From NCBI GenBank assembly GCA_947630475.1, contig CANRHR010000006.1, forward strand, positions 1 through 64,000: a DNA stretch of 64,000 bases. The letters are read 5' to 3'. The position numbers were made by a program, and so were the translations under genes. Under the pieces are notes generated by a model. It made no database searches, was not told where the DNA came from, and worked only from the letters and a program-made list of their open reading frames with translations. Of this stretch, positions 18,232 through 27,779 are shown piece after piece. How positions within the stretch are numbered: position 1 is the stretch's first letter; the number at the start of each line of letters is the position of its first letter. This DNA is from an uncultured Clostridia bacterium. Lineage in GTDB: Bacteria > Bacillota > Clostridia > Lachnospirales > CAG-274.

Positions 18232-20445
18232 TTAAGCAAGCATGCTGTAAATTGCGTCAAGCTGAGAATTGCTGTTGTTTACAGCGCTTTCCATTGCTGA
18301 AAAAAGCTGATAATAGTGATTTTCCTTGCTGGCAAGCCTTGAAAGCTCTTTTTCAATCTGGTCGTTAAGAGCTGATATCTGCTTAGACAATGCATTTTCA
18401 CTTACAGAAGCTGTACCCACAATACCGGCTTTGTTTCTCAGCGAACCTGTAGAGCCTACAGCGCCTTTAAGTATTTCATTCATTTTGTCGCCAAGTCCCG
18501 TTTTGGTCTGTGTGAAAAGCTCTTGTATAGCATTGCCGTTGTTTTCGATTGCCTCTTTAAGCTTAGTTTCGTCAACCTCAAGCACACCGCCTTTAGTGTA
18601 GTCGCTTGTTGTTGTTACGCCGATTTGATAAAGAGAAATTTTTGTTCCGTCTGATGTTGTAACGCCGCTGTAGAGAGCAGAACGCATATTAGAAAGCAAA
18701 CCGCTTATTATGCTGTCGTTATAGAGCAAACCTTTTTTAGCTTCGGTTTCCCATTTTTCGATTTCATCTTCGCTCATTTCTTTCTTTTCTTCATCAAGCA
18801 GAGGCTCATAATAAGAATAATTGCCTTTTGTGCCGGATTTTGAGCGAGCTGTCTTTACTTCTGTCTGAAGCCCTTCTATAAGCTCGTTGTATTCCTTAAC
18901 AAATTCCTTTATTTTATCCACCATAGCATCGGAATCATAAGTTGAGCCAACCGTAACAACTCCGTCTGTTACGGAATTAAGCGTTATTTTCATTCCGTCC
19001 AAATCAACATCGTTGCTGCTTCTTGTGGTTTTAACGCCGTCTATTTCCAGTTCGGCGTCCTGAGCCTTAACGGTATGATTTGCTTCGCTTGATGTATCTA
19101 TGCCGATTTTTCCCATAAGATCGCTTGCATTTTTATCAAACGTAATCTGATTAACGGCGCCTGTTTCGTTTGCTTCAAGCTTGAAAACCTTTGTAACGGA
19201 ATTGTAGCTCATAGTAACGCCTGTGCCGGTGCTGATTTTTTTCATCATTTCGTTAAGACTGTCTTTGCCGGTAAGCGTAACATCTGTTCCGTTAATTTTG
19301 AGAGTATACTCCTCGCTATCGCCTATCTCAAGCAATCCGCCGACTGTTGAATTTGAAGAAACCATAGAGGTGGAATCTCCGCTGACAAAGCCCATATCTG
19401 CAAGGCTGCCGGTATGAGTAAGACTTTTACCCTGATTTTCTCCCTCAAAGCTTACAAGAGTACCCGTGCTTACCATAATATCGGTGTCGGCTGAAGAATT
19501 TGTAAATTTAATTTTATACTCTTTTTGGCCGTCAACAGTTTCTGTAACCAAAGAAGCGGATACTCCGCTAAATCCGCTGTCGCTTAAAGCGGTGTTAATC
19601 TTTTCGATAAGGCTGTCATTTGTTTCATTTGCATCTACTTTTACCAAAATACTTTTCCCGTTTACACTAAATGTGTACTCTTTAGGATCTTTTTTTAATT
19701 CTTCTATATCAAATTTTTCTGATGTAACACTTTGCGCATCTCTTGCGCCGCTTTCATTTAATGTAAGAACATGACCGCTGCCGCCGTCTGCATTAACTTT
19801 AAATTGGAATGTACCTTTGCTGCTGTCAGTTACCTCAACCTTTTGACTGCCGCTGCCGTCTGTGCCGAAAGCAGATTTAAGCTTTTCGTTTAATAAATTT
19901 TTAAGCTTTTCGCCGTCAGTACCTCCGCTTGCTGAATCAAACTCATCTCTTGTAACTTTAATAATCTTGCTTGTACCGTCCAAATTAGCGGCAAACTGGA
20001 GCGGCATATCCTCTGTTATTGTAGCGGCAACATCATCAAGGCTCTTGCTTGATGCCATTTCTCTGCTCATTTGAGAGCTTGTGTAAGTATCTGCGGTTGC
20101 CAGCTTGTTAACCTTAACATCAAAGCTTGCGCTGGATCTCGAGCTGTTAATGGTGATTGCCTTAGATTCTGTATCACCGCTCATAACTGTATTTTTAAAA
20201 TTTTGAAAAGCAACTGAATATCTAAAGTTTGTACTTGAGGATGAATTTCCAAACCATTTATCCTGGAAAGATTGGAGCTTGCTTATAATGCTTCTGTAAG
20301 CCTCTTGCTGCCATTGAAGCTTAGTAGACTTTCTCTGAAGATTATTATATTTGGATGATTCAGCTTTCATCATCTTTTCAACAAGGCCATCGATATCCAT
20401 ACCTGAGCTGAGGCCTGTAACTCTTGTTGTGCCGGTATAACTCAT
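18232..20445 (-). CDS. fliD: Flagellar filament cap protein FliD
   Basis: FliD (HAP2) forms the cap under which flagellin monomers fold into the filament. The 737-residue protein starts MSYTGTTRVTGLSSGMDIDGLVEKMMKAE, the classic FliD N-terminus. It has coiled-coil-forming ends and a C-terminal FliD_C region (YNELIEGLQTEV...; ending in NSQLDAIYSMLA). It is longer than the roughly 470 residues of E. coli FliD, with extra variable beta-rich central domains, as common in Clostridia. It is first in its operon, after a sigma-28-like promoter, and GGAGGAAATTTT precedes the ATG. Confidence 0.95.
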   Translation of the reverse strand: MSYTGTTRVTGLSSGMDIDGLVEKMMKAESSKYNNLQRKSTKLQWQQEAYRSIISKLQSFQDKWFGNSSSSTNFRYSVAFQNFKNTVMSGDTESKAITINSSRSSASFDVKVNKLATADTYTSSQMSREMASSKSLDDVAATITEDMPLQFAANLDGTSKIIKVTRDEFDSASGGTDGEKLKNLLNEKLKSAFGTDGSGSQKVEVTDSSKGTFQFKVNADGGSGHVLTLNESGARDAQSVTSEKFDIEELKKDPKEYTFSVNGKSILVKVDANETNDSLIEKINTALSDSGFSGVSASLVTETVDGQKEYKIKFTNSSADTDIMVSTGTLVSFEGENQGKSLTHTGSLADMGFVSGDSTSMVSSNSTVGGLLEIGDSEEYTLKINGTDVTLTGKDSLNEMMKKISTGTGVTMSYNSVTKVFKLEANETGAVNQITFDKNASDLMGKIGIDTSSEANHTVKAQDAELEIDGVKTTRSSNDVDLDGMKITLNSVTDGVVTVGSTYDSDAMVDKIKEFVKEYNELIEGLQTEVKTARSKSGTKGNYSYYEPLLDEEKKEMSEDEIEKWETEAKKGLLYNDSIISGLLSNMRSALYSGVTTSDGTKISLYQIGVTTTSDYTKGGVLEVDETKLKEAIENNGNAIQELFTQTKTGLGDKMNEILKGAVGSTGSLRNKAGIVGTASVSENALSKQISALNDQIEKELSRLASKENHYYQLFSAMESAVNNSNSQLDAIYSMLA

Positions 20446-20548
20446 AAAATTTCCTCCTTTCCGGAAACACGAAATAAATTTATTTATAGTCAGGCGCTTC
20501 CATTTATATTAGCAGAATACCTTTTTAATATCTATATTCTCTAAATAA

Positions 20549-20575
20549 TATATCGGAAAAAAAAATAAATTCTTA
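20549..20575 (-). promoter_or_regulatory. Sigma-28 (SigD/FliA) promoter of the fliD operon
   Basis: On the minus strand TAAG and TCCGATAT are separated by 14 bases, close to the flagellar consensus TAAA-N15-GCCGATAA. It lies about 105 bases before fliD. Confidence 0.65.
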
Positions 20576-20584
20576 ACACTCTAT

Positions 20585-21028
20585 TCAGATTTTTATAGGT
20601 TTAATCAAATATTTAATATTATCCGAAGCAATAAAGCCCGACTTTTTGTAAAACGTAAAGGATGGAATATTTTCTTCCGTCACAAGCTCTATAATTTCAA
20701 CCCCTTCAGCCGACAATATTTTTTCGCTTTGTAGTAAAAATTCTTTTCCCAAGCCTTTATTCTGCATAGCTCTCGATATAAATATTTCATTAATATAATA
20801 CCTTTTGTTTTTAAAGCGTTTGTTTATAACGCCTAAGCAGCCTCCTCTTATTTTATTATTTTGTGCAAAAATAAAACCCCTGAAATTAGGAGTATTTTCA
20901 AAATCGATAAAATATTTTGTTATACTGCTTCTGCTCATCCATTTATAATTAAAAGGGGGATTGTAATAGATATCGAAAAAGATATCTGCAAGCTCTTCTC
21001 TGTAATTATTTTTATAATTTAAAACCAT
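20585..21028 (-). CDS. GNAT family N-acetyltransferase
   Basis: The 147-residue protein has the GNAT fold pattern. Motif A is FISRAMQNKGLGKEFL (about 90-105) with Q-N-K-G-L-G as the acetyl-CoA phosphate loop, and motif B contains NIPSFTFYKKSGF, the usual N-x-x-S-x-x-F-Y-x-K-x-G-F pattern. It transfers an acetyl group to an amine; the substrate cannot be inferred. It is transcribed alone, flanked by the fliD promoter and the repeat at 21100. Confidence 0.85.
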   Translation of the reverse strand: MVLNYKNNYREELADIFFDIYYNPPFNYKWMSRSSITKYFIDFENTPNFRGFIFAQNNKIRGGCLGVINKRFKNKRYYINEIFISRAMQNKGLGKEFLLQSEKILSAEGVEIIELVTEENIPSFTFYKKSGFIASDNIKYLIKPIKI

Positions 21029-21108
21029 AAAAACACCCTCAATACAAACTTTTTTTATGTTATTCTCAGCCTTTTATAAGGAACAAAAGGCTCAAACTGT
21101 CAATAATT

Positions 21109-21260
21109 TTAACGAAGTAACTTAAAGCGTCGCAGACTTTTAATCCGCAGCAGGAATATTTCCTGCGAAGAAAAAGGTAGTTTCAAGGGTAATCCCGATG
21201 GAACGAACCTTTTATACCTCTGTTTATTTTCGAAAAAGTCCACTGACTTTTTCGAAGCTC
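21109..21260 (+). repeat. Dispersed structured repeat, copy B
   Basis: P1 is GCAGGAA/TTCCTGC (21150-21166), P2 is AAAAGGT (21172-21178) with ACCTTTT (21207-21213), P3 is a short GGG/CCC hairpin, and P4 is CGAAAAAGTC/GACTTTTTCG (21231-21254). P1 and P2 differ from copy A at both strands of each stem, so pairing is kept. Confidence 0.75.
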
Positions 21261-21261
21261 A

Positions 21262-21327
21262 AAGCCTTTTATAAGGAACAAAAGGCTCGTTTCACAGCCA
21301 CAAAAAGCCTTGAAACTCGCCTTTTCA
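21262..21327 (-). repeat. Dispersed structured repeat, inverted partial copy B2
   Basis: Read on the minus strand it gives AAAAGGCGAGTTTCAAGGC, an altered P3, and GAAACGAGCCTTTTG, i.e. the P2/P3 core of the repeat. It points toward copy B. The first and last stems are missing. Confidence 0.6.
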
Positions 21328-21350
21328 TTTGATAAATATAATTTTATTGA

Positions 21351-21887
21351 TTAAACAAGCTCGATTATAACCTCTTCAGCGCCGTCACCATGTCTTGCGC
21401 CTAATTTTATTATACGAGTATAACCGCCCTTGCGGTCTGTATATTTTGGCGCAATTTCATCAAACATTTTGGCAGCCATATCCACCTTTTTTGTGTTTGC
21501 TCTCTTTTTTCTGCCATCGGCAGGAGTTTCCACAACAGGATAAAGGACGCTTAACATTTTTCTTCTTGCATTTAAACGAGCAGGATTATCCTTTTTAATC
21601 GTTTTGTCAACCTCATCATAAACGGTAACTCTCTTGCCATTAACGTTTTCTTTAATTCTCTTGCCTTTATCATCTTTTTTGGCAACCTTAGCCTTAACAG
21701 TAACTTCAACAAAGTTATCTTTTTCCTTTACAGCAAGAGTAATTAACTTTTCGGCAATTTTTCTGATTTCCTTAGCCTTAGCTTCGGTAGTTTTAATTCT
21801 GCCGTGATATAATAAATTGGTCACCTGATTGCGAAGCAGCGCCTTACGCTGGCTTGAAGTGCGACCAAGCTTTCTGTATTTGGCCAT
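21351..21887 (-). CDS. rplQ: 50S ribosomal protein L17
   Basis: L17 binds 23S rRNA near the tunnel exit. The 178-residue protein starts [20 protein letters not shown] and ends in [19 protein letters not shown], both typical. It is about 60 residues longer than the 110-120 residue form because of a lysine-rich insertion after residue 60 ([20 protein letters not shown]...). Such insertions are known in Lachnospiraceae-type Clostridia. It is the last gene of the ribosomal cluster, 18 bp after rpoA. Confidence 0.96.
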   Translation of the reverse strand: MAKYRKLGRTSSQRKALLRNQVTNLLYHGRIKTTEAKAKEIRKIAEKLITLAVKEKDNFVEVTVKAKVAKKDDKGKRIKENVNGKRVTVYDEVDKTIKKDNPARLNARRKMLSVLYPVVETPADGRKKRANTKKVDMAAKMFDEIAPKYTDRKGGYTRIIKLGARHGDGAEEVIIELV

Positions 21888-21905
21888 TGCTAATCCTCCT
21901 TAATT

Positions 21906-22865
21906 TTATTCGTCATTTGGCTTTAACGAAAGGTCAAGTTCAGCCATTTTATTAAGCACTTCATCAAGGGACTTGCGTCCAAGATTACGTACTTTCATCA
22001 TGTCATCTTCAGTTTTGTTTGCAAGGTCTTCAACTGTGTTAATACCGGCACGTTTAAGGCAGTTATAAGAACGAACGGAAAGGTCAAGCTCTTCAATGCT
22101 AAGCTCAAGAACCTTTTCTTTTTTATCCTCTCCCTTTTCAACCATAACCTCTGTATTTTTTGCATTATCGGATAAATCGATAAAAAGCGCCAAATGTTCA
22201 CTAAGCACTTTTGCTCCTAAGCTGATAGCCTCATCGGGAGCTGTTGTTCCGTTTGTCCAAACCTCGATTGTAAGCTTGTCATAATCGGTAATTTGCCCAA
22301 CACGGGTATCCTCCACAAGGAAATTAACCCTGCGAACAGGAGTATACAAAGAGTCGACAGGTATAAGTCTAAGCGGTGAATCGGGCTTTTTATTTTTTGA
22401 TGCTTCAAAATAGCCTCTGCCCTTAGTGATAGTAATTTCAGCAAAAAGCTTGCTTTCAGAACCGCCGCTTAAGGTTGCGATATGAAGCTCAGGGTTGAGG
22501 ATTTCTATATCGGAATCAACCTTAATATCCTTTGCGGTAATTTCACCCTCGCCAACAAAATCGATATAAGCCATTTTAGGCTCATCGCTTTCGCTGTTGT
22601 TTTTGATTGCAAGATTTTTCAAATTCAAAATAATTTCCGTAACGTCTTCCTTAACTCCGGGTATAACGCTGAACTCATGAAGCACGCCGTCAATTTTAAC
22701 ATTGCTCACCGCCGCACCGGGTAAGGATGATAAAAGAATCCTTCTTAAGGAATTGCCTAAAGTAGTGCCATAGCCTCTTTCGAGGGGCTGAATGACAAAA
22801 CGGCCGTATTTGCCATCCGGTGACATTTCAGCAATTTCAATACGAGGCTTTTCAAATCCTAACAC
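21906..22865 (-). CDS. rpoA: DNA-directed RNA polymerase alpha subunit
   Basis: The alpha dimer starts RNA polymerase assembly, and its C-terminal domain contacts UP elements and activators. The 319-residue protein has the N-terminal assembly domain ([21 protein letters not shown], about 27-47) and the C-terminal helix-hairpin-helix domain ([16 protein letters not shown]... [12 protein letters not shown]). It lies between rpsD and rplQ as in nearly all Firmicutes. GGGAGG precedes the start. Confidence 0.98.
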   Translation of the reverse strand: MLGFEKPRIEIAEMSPDGKYGRFVIQPLERGYGTTLGNSLRRILLSSLPGAAVSNVKIDGVLHEFSVIPGVKEDVTEIILNLKNLAIKNNSESDEPKMAYIDFVGEGEITAKDIKVDSDIEILNPELHIATLSGGSESKLFAEITITKGRGYFEASKNKKPDSPLRLIPVDSLYTPVRRVNFLVEDTRVGQITDYDKLTIEVWTNGTTAPDEAISLGAKVLSEHLALFIDLSDNAKNTEVMVEKGEDKKEKVLELSIEELDLSVRSYNCLKRAGINTVEDLANKTEDDMMKVRNLGRKSLDEVLNKMAELDLSLKPNDE

Positions 22866-22918
22866 TCATTGAACCTCCCTTATAAATTATCTTAAACAAC
22901 ATAAACGAATTACCGATA

Positions 22919-23509
22919 TTATTTAGAATAAAGCTCGACAATAAGAGTTTCGTTTACTTCAAAATCGAGCTGATCTCTTTCCGGAAGAGATAATACGCTG
23001 CCTGAAAGAGCTTCTTGATTGGAGCTAAGCCATGCGGGAACGATTCTTGATGAAGTAATCTCAAGAACATCTTTAAATCTTTGGAGATCTTTTTTGCTTT
23101 CCTTAACTTCTATAACATCTCCAACCTTAACCTGATAAGAAGGTATATTAACCTTTTTGCCGTTAACAACAATAAGATTGTGACGAACTATCTGTCTTGC
23201 TTCTCTTCTTGTGCGGCCAAGGCCCAATCTGTAAACGATATTATCAAGTCTTAATTCGAGCAGACGAAGAAGGTTTTCACCGGAAATACCATTCATTTTT
23301 TCAGCTTTTTTATAATAATTTCTAAACTGCTTTTCAAGCACGCCGTAAATAAATTTAACCTTTTGCTTTTCTTTAAGCTGAACACCGTATTCGCTTAATT
23401 TTCTCATAGACCTTTTGCGTTTGCTTGCCTTTTTTGTTACGCCAAGAACGCTTGGGTCAATACCAAGGTATCTGCATCTTTTAAGAACAGGACCCATTTC
23501 CTTTGCCAT
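22919..23509 (-). CDS. rpsD: 30S ribosomal protein S4
   Basis: S4 is a primary 16S rRNA binder that nucleates the 30S body and affects fidelity. The 196-residue protein has the S4 RNA-binding motif RLDNIVYRLGLGRTRREARQ (about 97-116) and VNGKKVNIPSYQVKVGD. The N-terminus holds only one cysteine (MAKEMGPVLKRCRYLGID), so it is the zinc-free type. It follows rpsK by 51 bp. Confidence 0.97.
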   Translation of the reverse strand: MAKEMGPVLKRCRYLGIDPSVLGVTKKASKRKRSMRKLSEYGVQLKEKQKVKFIYGVLEKQFRNYYKKAEKMNGISGENLLRLLELRLDNIVYRLGLGRTRREARQIVRHNLIVVNGKKVNIPSYQVKVGDVIEVKESKKDLQRFKDVLEITSSRIVPAWLSSNQEALSGSVLSLPERDQLDFEVNETLIVELYSK

Positions 23510-23560
23510 TTAAGCTTGCACCTCCATATATATCAAACAAAATTTTTAATACAAATATAA

Positions 23561-23962
23561 TTATACTCTTCTTCTTTTTGGCGGTCTGCATCCGTTGTGA
23601 GCAACGGGAGTAACGTCCTTAATCATAGTAACGTCAAGGCCTGCCGCCTGCAAAGCACGTATAGCCGCTTCACGTCCGCTTCCCGGGCCTTTAACAAAAA
23701 CCTCAACCGTTCTTAAGCCATAATTTTTTGCTGTAACGGCAGCCTTATCCGCAGCCATCTGCGCTGCGTAAGGAGTTGATTTTCTGGAACCTCTGAAGCC
23801 TAACTCTCCGGCGCTTGCCCAAGAAAGAGCATTTCCCTGAGAATCTGTAATAGTAACTATAGTATTGTTAAAAGTTGACTGTATATGAGCCTGACCACGG
23901 TCAACAACCCTTTTGTCACGACGTCTGCGGCCGGCTGTTTTGTTAACTGTCTTTCTAGCCAT
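23561..23962 (-). CDS. rpsK: 30S ribosomal protein S11
   Basis: S11 forms part of the mRNA exit-channel platform. The 133-residue protein shows [53 protein letters not shown] and the end [10 protein letters not shown], all conserved. It lies between rpsM and rpsD; AGGAGG precedes the ATG. Confidence 0.98.
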   Translation of the reverse strand: MARKTVNKTAGRRRRDKRVVDRGQAHIQSTFNNTIVTITDSQGNALSWASAGELGFRGSRKSTPYAAQMAADKAAVTAKNYGLRTVEVFVKGPGSGREAAIRALQAAGLDVTMIKDVTPVAHNGCRPPKRRRV

Positions 23963-23983
23963 TTAAAATAGAGCCTCCTTAAA

Positions 23984-24352
23984 TTATTTTTTCTTGTTCG
24001 CAACAGTTCTTCTCGGACCTTTTCTGGTACGGGCATTAGTTTTGGTATTCTGTCCTCTTACGGGCAGTCCTTTTCTGTGACGTATGCCTCTGTAGCATCC
24101 GATTTCGACAAGACGCTTAATGTTAAGAGCGATCTCTCTTCTTAAATCACCTTCAACCTTTTGGGTATTATCTATAACCTCTCTTATTCTTGCTACCTCA
24201 TCGTCAGAGAGATCCCTTACTCTGGTATCCGGATTAACACCCGCCTCTTTAAGGATTCTGTTTGAGCTGGCACGGCCGATGCCGTAAACATAAGTAAGGC
24301 CTATTTCAATACGTTTTTCTCTAGGTAAATCTACACCCGCAATACGAGCCAT
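23984..24352 (-). CDS. rpsM: 30S ribosomal protein S13
   Basis: S13 sits at the top of the 30S head and touches the P-site tRNA and the 50S subunit. The frame runs to 24412, but AGGAGGTGC lies before the internal ATG at 24352, and from there the protein starts [21 protein letters not shown], the true S13 N-terminus. This gives 122 residues, the normal length. [15 protein letters not shown] and the basic tail [14 protein letters not shown] are present. Confidence 0.97.
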   Translation of the reverse strand: MARIAGVDLPREKRIEIGLTYVYGIGRASSNRILKEAGVNPDTRVRDLSDDEVARIREVIDNTQKVEGDLRREIALNIKRLVEIGCYRGIRHRKGLPVRGQNTKTNARTRKGPRRTVANKKK

Positions 24353-24478
24353 GTATAAACTGCACCTCCTGATAAAATCAACGGTTAAATAAACCGCTTC
24401 AACAACAATCAATAACCTAAATCATCGCTTTATATAGGCTATCGAGGGTTAGCGCCCCTCTTTAAACCATAGGATAAA

Positions 24479-24592
24479 TCAACCCTGTCTTTGTTTGTGC
24501 TTAGGGTTTTCGCAGATGATTCTTACGCTTCCTTTTCTTTTTATAACTCTGCACTTTTCGCACATAGGCTTGACAGATGGTCTAACCTTCAT
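24479..24592 (-). CDS. rpmJ: 50S ribosomal protein L36
   Basis: Reading the minus strand from ATG at 24592 gives a 37-residue protein starting [14 protein letters not shown] and ending [10 protein letters not shown] before TGA. It has the zinc ligands C-x2-C, C and H of the classic L36. AGGAG lies 9 bases upstream. It sits between infA and rpsM as expected. Confidence 0.97.
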   Translation of the reverse strand: MKVRPSVKPMCEKCRVIKRKGSVRIICENPKHKQRQG

Positions 24593-24609
24593 TTTCAAAA
24601 CTCCTTTCA

Positions 24610-24828
24610 TCATTTATCTCTCCAAGTAATTCTGCCCTTTGTCAAATCATATGGCGACATTTCAACTCTAACCTTGTCGCCCGGTATAATTCTTATAAAA
24701 TTCATACGCAGCTTACCTGATATATGAGCCAATATTTGATGTCCATTTTCCAACTCTACCTTAAACATAGCGTTTGGAAGCTTATCGATAACAACACCGT
24801 CCACTTCAATAGCGTCGTTTTTAGACAA
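24610..24828 (-). CDS. infA: Translation initiation factor IF-1
   Basis: IF-1 covers the 30S A site during initiation. The 72-residue protein is a single OB fold: [58 protein letters not shown]. Length and motifs match exactly. It follows the KOW-domain gene and precedes rpmJ. Confidence 0.98.
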   Translation of the reverse strand: MSKNDAIEVDGVVIDKLPNAMFKVELENGHQILAHISGKLRMNFIRIIPGDKVRVEMSPYDLTKGRITWRDK

Positions 24829-24849
24829 GGCGTCAACCTCCTTAAACCA

Positions 24850-25113
24850 TTACAACTGATTAATATAAGCTTTTAATGCTTTTCTTATATCTGCATCGTT
24901 CAGATAGATATTTTCATCAAGCTTCGTTTTTATATTATAATCTATTTTCTTGATAATTTGAATATGTTTTTTGTTTTTCTTCTTAGGATTATCGAGCTTT
25001 CTCAAATCTCCGTCAACAATATAAACATAGTTCTCATCAAAATCAAAAACGATAAACGGCCTGTGCTTATCACGGCCTGCCTTTGAATATACAAACTGAC
25101 CCTTCATGCACAA
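24850..25113 (-). CDS. KOW-domain RNA-binding protein (L14e-like)
   Basis: The 87-residue basic protein begins with a KOW-like beta motif (KGQFVYSKAGRDKHRPFIVF, then YVYIVDGDLRKLDNPKKKNKKH). Small KOW proteins are found between adk/map and infA in many Clostridia; their role is probably in ribosome function but is not established. GGGAG lies 9 bases before a TTG at 25113, which is preferred over the ATG six bases later because of spacing. It is in the ribosomal operon between adk and infA. Confidence 0.8.
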   Translation of the reverse strand: MCMKGQFVYSKAGRDKHRPFIVFDFDENYVYIVDGDLRKLDNPKKKNKKHIQIIKKIDYNIKTKLDENIYLNDADIRKALKAYINQL

Positions 25114-25150
25114 TGTATTTCACTCCCAGCCGTATCTTTTTTTGCATCTC

Positions 25151-25792
25151 TTATTTAAAGGTCTGCTCAAGAGTATTTATAATTTCACGGCTTATCTTTT
25201 CAATTTCTCCCTCTCCGTTAAATTCGCATACAAGGCCTTTTTGCCTGTAGTATTCGATAACGGGAGCGGTATTGGAATGATAAACCTCAAGTCTGTTTTT
25301 TACGGTCTGTTCATTGTCATCCTTGCGCTGTATAAGCTCAGCGCCGCAGGAATCACATATTCCCTCTGATTTTGGGGGATTGTACTTAATATGATACATC
25401 TGTGCACATTTGGGACAGCTTCGGCGTCCTGCCATACGCTCGATGATCTTGTCATCCTCAACGCTTATAAGTATAACCTTGTCAATGCCGCCTGTAATAT
25501 CATTTAAACCTTCGGCTTGGCTTACATTTCTGGGATATCCATCGAGGATATATCCTTTTTTGCAGTCATCTTTTTTAATTCTTTTTGCCAAAAGGGCGCT
25601 TACGATATCATCGGAAACAAGACCTCCCGAGTTCATAATATCTATAATTTTAAGACCCAGTTCTGTTTTGTTGTTTGTTTCTTCTCTAAGCAAATCGCCC
25701 GTTGAAATATGAGCTATGCCAAAATGTTTGGATAAAATTTTTGCCTGAGTGCCCTTGCCGGCGCCGGGGCATCCGATAAGTATAAGCTTCAC
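25151..25792 (-). CDS. adk: Adenylate kinase
   Basis: Adk interconverts ATP plus AMP and two ADP. GGGAGG lies 9 bases before a GTG at 25792, giving a 213-residue protein that starts MKLILIGCPGAGKGTQAK, so this start is preferred to the TTG at 25801. It has the P-loop GCPGAGKGTQ, DGYPRN, and a long LID with four zinc-type cysteines (CPKC and CDSC), usual in Gram-positive Adk. It lies between secY and the KOW gene; map, usually next to it, is absent. Confidence 0.97.
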   Translation of the reverse strand: MKLILIGCPGAGKGTQAKILSKHFGIAHISTGDLLREETNNKTELGLKIIDIMNSGGLVSDDIVSALLAKRIKKDDCKKGYILDGYPRNVSQAEGLNDITGGIDKVILISVEDDKIIERMAGRRSCPKCAQMYHIKYNPPKSEGICDSCGAELIQRKDDNEQTVKNRLEVYHSNTAPVIEYYRQKGLVCEFNGEGEIEKISREIINTLEQTFK

Positions 25793-25839
25793 AGCCAACA
25801 ACCTCCCTTTAAATTATACACAAAATTCATATAAATAAA

Positions 25840-25878
25840 CCGACCTAACCCCGAAAGGAGTGCGAAGCGCACCCCATC
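25840..25878 (-). other. Stem-loop between secY and adk
   Basis: On the minus strand GGGTGCG and CGCACTCC form a GC-rich stem with a small loop (GTGCGCTTCGCAC core). No T-run follows, so it may tune mRNA stability or processing between secY and adk instead of ending transcription. Confidence 0.4.
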
Positions 25879-25880
25879 GG

Positions 25881-27122
25881 CTAGCTTAAAAAGCCCTTGT
25901 AATGGCGCATCAGCATCTGGGATTCAAGCTGTTTGATAATTTCAAGCGCAACACCTGTTACGATAAGCAGAGTAGTTCCGCCAAAGCCTATGTTATTAAT
26001 ACCGAAAGCCCATTCCAACGCTACCGGAATCATTGCTATTATAGCATAAAAGCAAGCTCCTATAAGTGAGATTCTGTCAACAACATTCTGAATAAAATCA
26101 GACGTAGGCTTTCCGGGTCTTATGCCCGGGATAAATCCGCCGCTTTTCTTCATATTTTCCGCAACCTCAATAGGATTAAACGCAAAAGATGTATAGAAGA
26201 ATGTAAAGCAGAATATCAAAATTATATACAATATAGCCCCTACCGGATGAGAAGTTTCCAAAACAGCGGCAACGCTTCCAAGCCAATCGGGTTTCCAGAG
26301 CTGATAAATTGTACGAGGAAACTGTAAAAGAGAAATTGCAAAGATAATTGACATAACACCTGCTATATTAACCTTTATAGGTATATAAGTGCTTTGTCCT
26401 CCAAGCATTTTCCTTCCAACCATTTTTTTGGAATACTGAACCGGTATCCTTCTTTCGCCGTCCTGCACAAGAATTACAAATCCGACAAGCACAGCAAATA
26501 TCAGCACAAGAGCAACAACCTTAAGCCAGCCGTTTGTTCCGCCTTGGCTTCCTATAAGATAGAGGTTCTGCGCTCCGTTTTTAAGCCCTGCCAAAATATT
26601 GGCAAAAATGATAAATGAAGAACCGTTTCCTATTCCTTTTTCAGTAAGCTGCTCACCAAGCCACATAATAAATATAGTACCCGTTACCATAGAAAGCAGC
26701 GCAATGCCATAAACGAAGAAATTTTGATAGGTAAATGCCGAATGTATGGAATAAACCTGCCCTGCGCCTTGGAAGAATGAAAGCGCAACGGCGACAACTC
26801 TTGTATATTGGGCAATTTTTTTTCTGCCTTCTTCGCCTTCTTTGTTAAGCTGCTCAAGCTTGGGTATTGCAACTGTTAAAAGCTGCATAATAATTGAAGA
26901 AGTAATATAAGGTCCGATACCCATAGCAAATATTGTTCCGTATGCACCGCCTGTAATCAGGTTAAACAGAGTACTGTTTTCGTTGCCCGAAAGCTTTGTT
27001 ATATCGATGCCGGGAACATAAATTGCCGTACCTATTCTTATAATAAGAAGCACTAAAAGCATATAAAACAATCTTTGACGAATCTCTTTAATTTTCCACG
27101 CATTTCTGAACGTAGCAAACAA
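25881..27122 (-). CDS. secY: Protein translocase subunit SecY
   Basis: SecY is the channel of the Sec translocon in the membrane. The 413-residue protein has ten predicted membrane segments and the conserved ALGIGPYI-like stretch (here AMGIGPYITSSIIMQLL), GERRIPVQYSKKM in the large cytoplasmic loop, and RPGKPTSDFI. The start is a TTG at 27122, preceded by GAGGTGA at good spacing and directly abutting the rplO stop codon; no ATG lies near. Translation is thus probably coupled to rplO. Confidence 0.96.
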   Translation of the reverse strand: MFATFRNAWKIKEIRQRLFYMLLVLLIIRIGTAIYVPGIDITKLSGNENSTLFNLITGGAYGTIFAMGIGPYITSSIIMQLLTVAIPKLEQLNKEGEEGRKKIAQYTRVVAVALSFFQGAGQVYSIHSAFTYQNFFVYGIALLSMVTGTIFIMWLGEQLTEKGIGNGSSFIIFANILAGLKNGAQNLYLIGSQGGTNGWLKVVALVLIFAVLVGFVILVQDGERRIPVQYSKKMVGRKMLGGQSTYIPIKVNIAGVMSIIFAISLLQFPRTIYQLWKPDWLGSVAAVLETSHPVGAILYIILIFCFTFFYTSFAFNPIEVAENMKKSGGFIPGIRPGKPTSDFIQNVVDRISLIGACFYAIIAMIPVALEWAFGINNIGFGGTTLLIVTGVALEIIKQLESQMLMRHYKGFLS

Positions 27123-27563
27123 TTAGATCACCTCTGCTTTTCCGCCTGCCGCTTCAATCTTTTCTTTAGCACTTTTGCTGTATTTATTAACCTTTACTGT
27201 TAATTTTTTATTAAGCTCACCAACACCGAGTATTTTAACTCCATCCTTAGGGTTTGAAACCAATCCTTTTGACTGAAGAGCCGCTATATCAACAACGGCG
27301 CCGTCTTCAAAAACATTAAGATGAGTAAGATTAACGGCAATAATTTCCTTGTGGTTGATGCAAGTAAATCCTCTTTTTGGTATTCTTCTGTAAAGCGGCA
27401 TCTGACCGCCCTCAAAGCCCGGTCTTACACCGCCGCCTGAACGAGCGTTTTGTCCTTTATGACCCTTGCCTGCTGTTTTGCCGTTTCCTGAGCCATGACC
27501 TCTGCCCCTGCGGAAAGAATTGTGTTTGGAACCCTCTGCCGGTTTTAATTCATGCAACTTCAT
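27123..27563 (-). CDS. rplO: 50S ribosomal protein L15
   Basis: L15 is a late 50S assembly protein. AAGGAGGTGC lies before the ATG at 27563, giving 146 residues starting [20 protein letters not shown]. The upstream extension to 27602 has no ribosome site and would overlap rpm[20 protein letters not shown] and [18 protein letters not shown] are typical. It is followed directly by secY. Confidence 0.97.
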   Translation of the reverse strand: MKLHELKPAEGSKHNSFRRGRGHGSGNGKTAGKGHKGQNARSGGGVRPGFEGGQMPLYRRIPKRGFTCINHKEIIAVNLTHLNVFEDGAVVDIAALQSKGLVSNPKDGVKILGVGELNKKLTVKVNKYSKSAKEKIEAAGGKAEVI

Positions 27564-27588
27564 TAAGGCGCACCTCCTTTTTTTAAAA

Positions 27589-27765
27589 TTAAATTTCCTC
27601 AACCTTTAATAAATGGCTTACCTGCTTAATCATACCTCTTATAGCCTCGTTATCTTCTTTAATAACGCTTCTGTTGGTTTTTCTTAAGCCAAGAGCCTCA
27701 ACAGTTTTTTTATGCTTAGGAATAGAACCTATAGTAGATTTAGCCAATGTAATTTTCAAACTCAT
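27589..27765 (-). CDS. rpmD: 50S ribosomal protein L30
   Basis: Reading from ATG at 27765 gives a 58-residue protein that starts [20 protein letters not shown], with [14 protein letters not shown] and ending KVEEI. This is the short bacterial L30. A GGGGGC-type purine-rich site precedes it. It lies between rpsE and rplO, 25 bp before the latter. Confidence 0.96.
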   Translation of the reverse strand: MSLKITLAKSTIGSIPKHKKTVEALGLRKTNRSVIKEDNEAIRGMIKQVSHLLKVEEI

Positions 27766-27779
27766 TGTTAAAAGCCCCC

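Larger units (their letters stand above)
21029..21350. other. Gene-free region filled by structured repeats
   Basis: It contains one forward copy of the dispersed repeat (21109-21254), a partial copy in the opposite direction (about 21262-21327), and the hairpin AGCCTTTTATAAGGAACAAAAGGCT in two direct copies, at about 21068-21092 and 21262-21286. Confidence 0.65.

Noticed and set aside
21351..21887. L17 length of 178 residues as a frame error or fusion
   Set aside because: Both conserved ends are in frame and the lysine-rich insertion is of a kind known in Clostridia.
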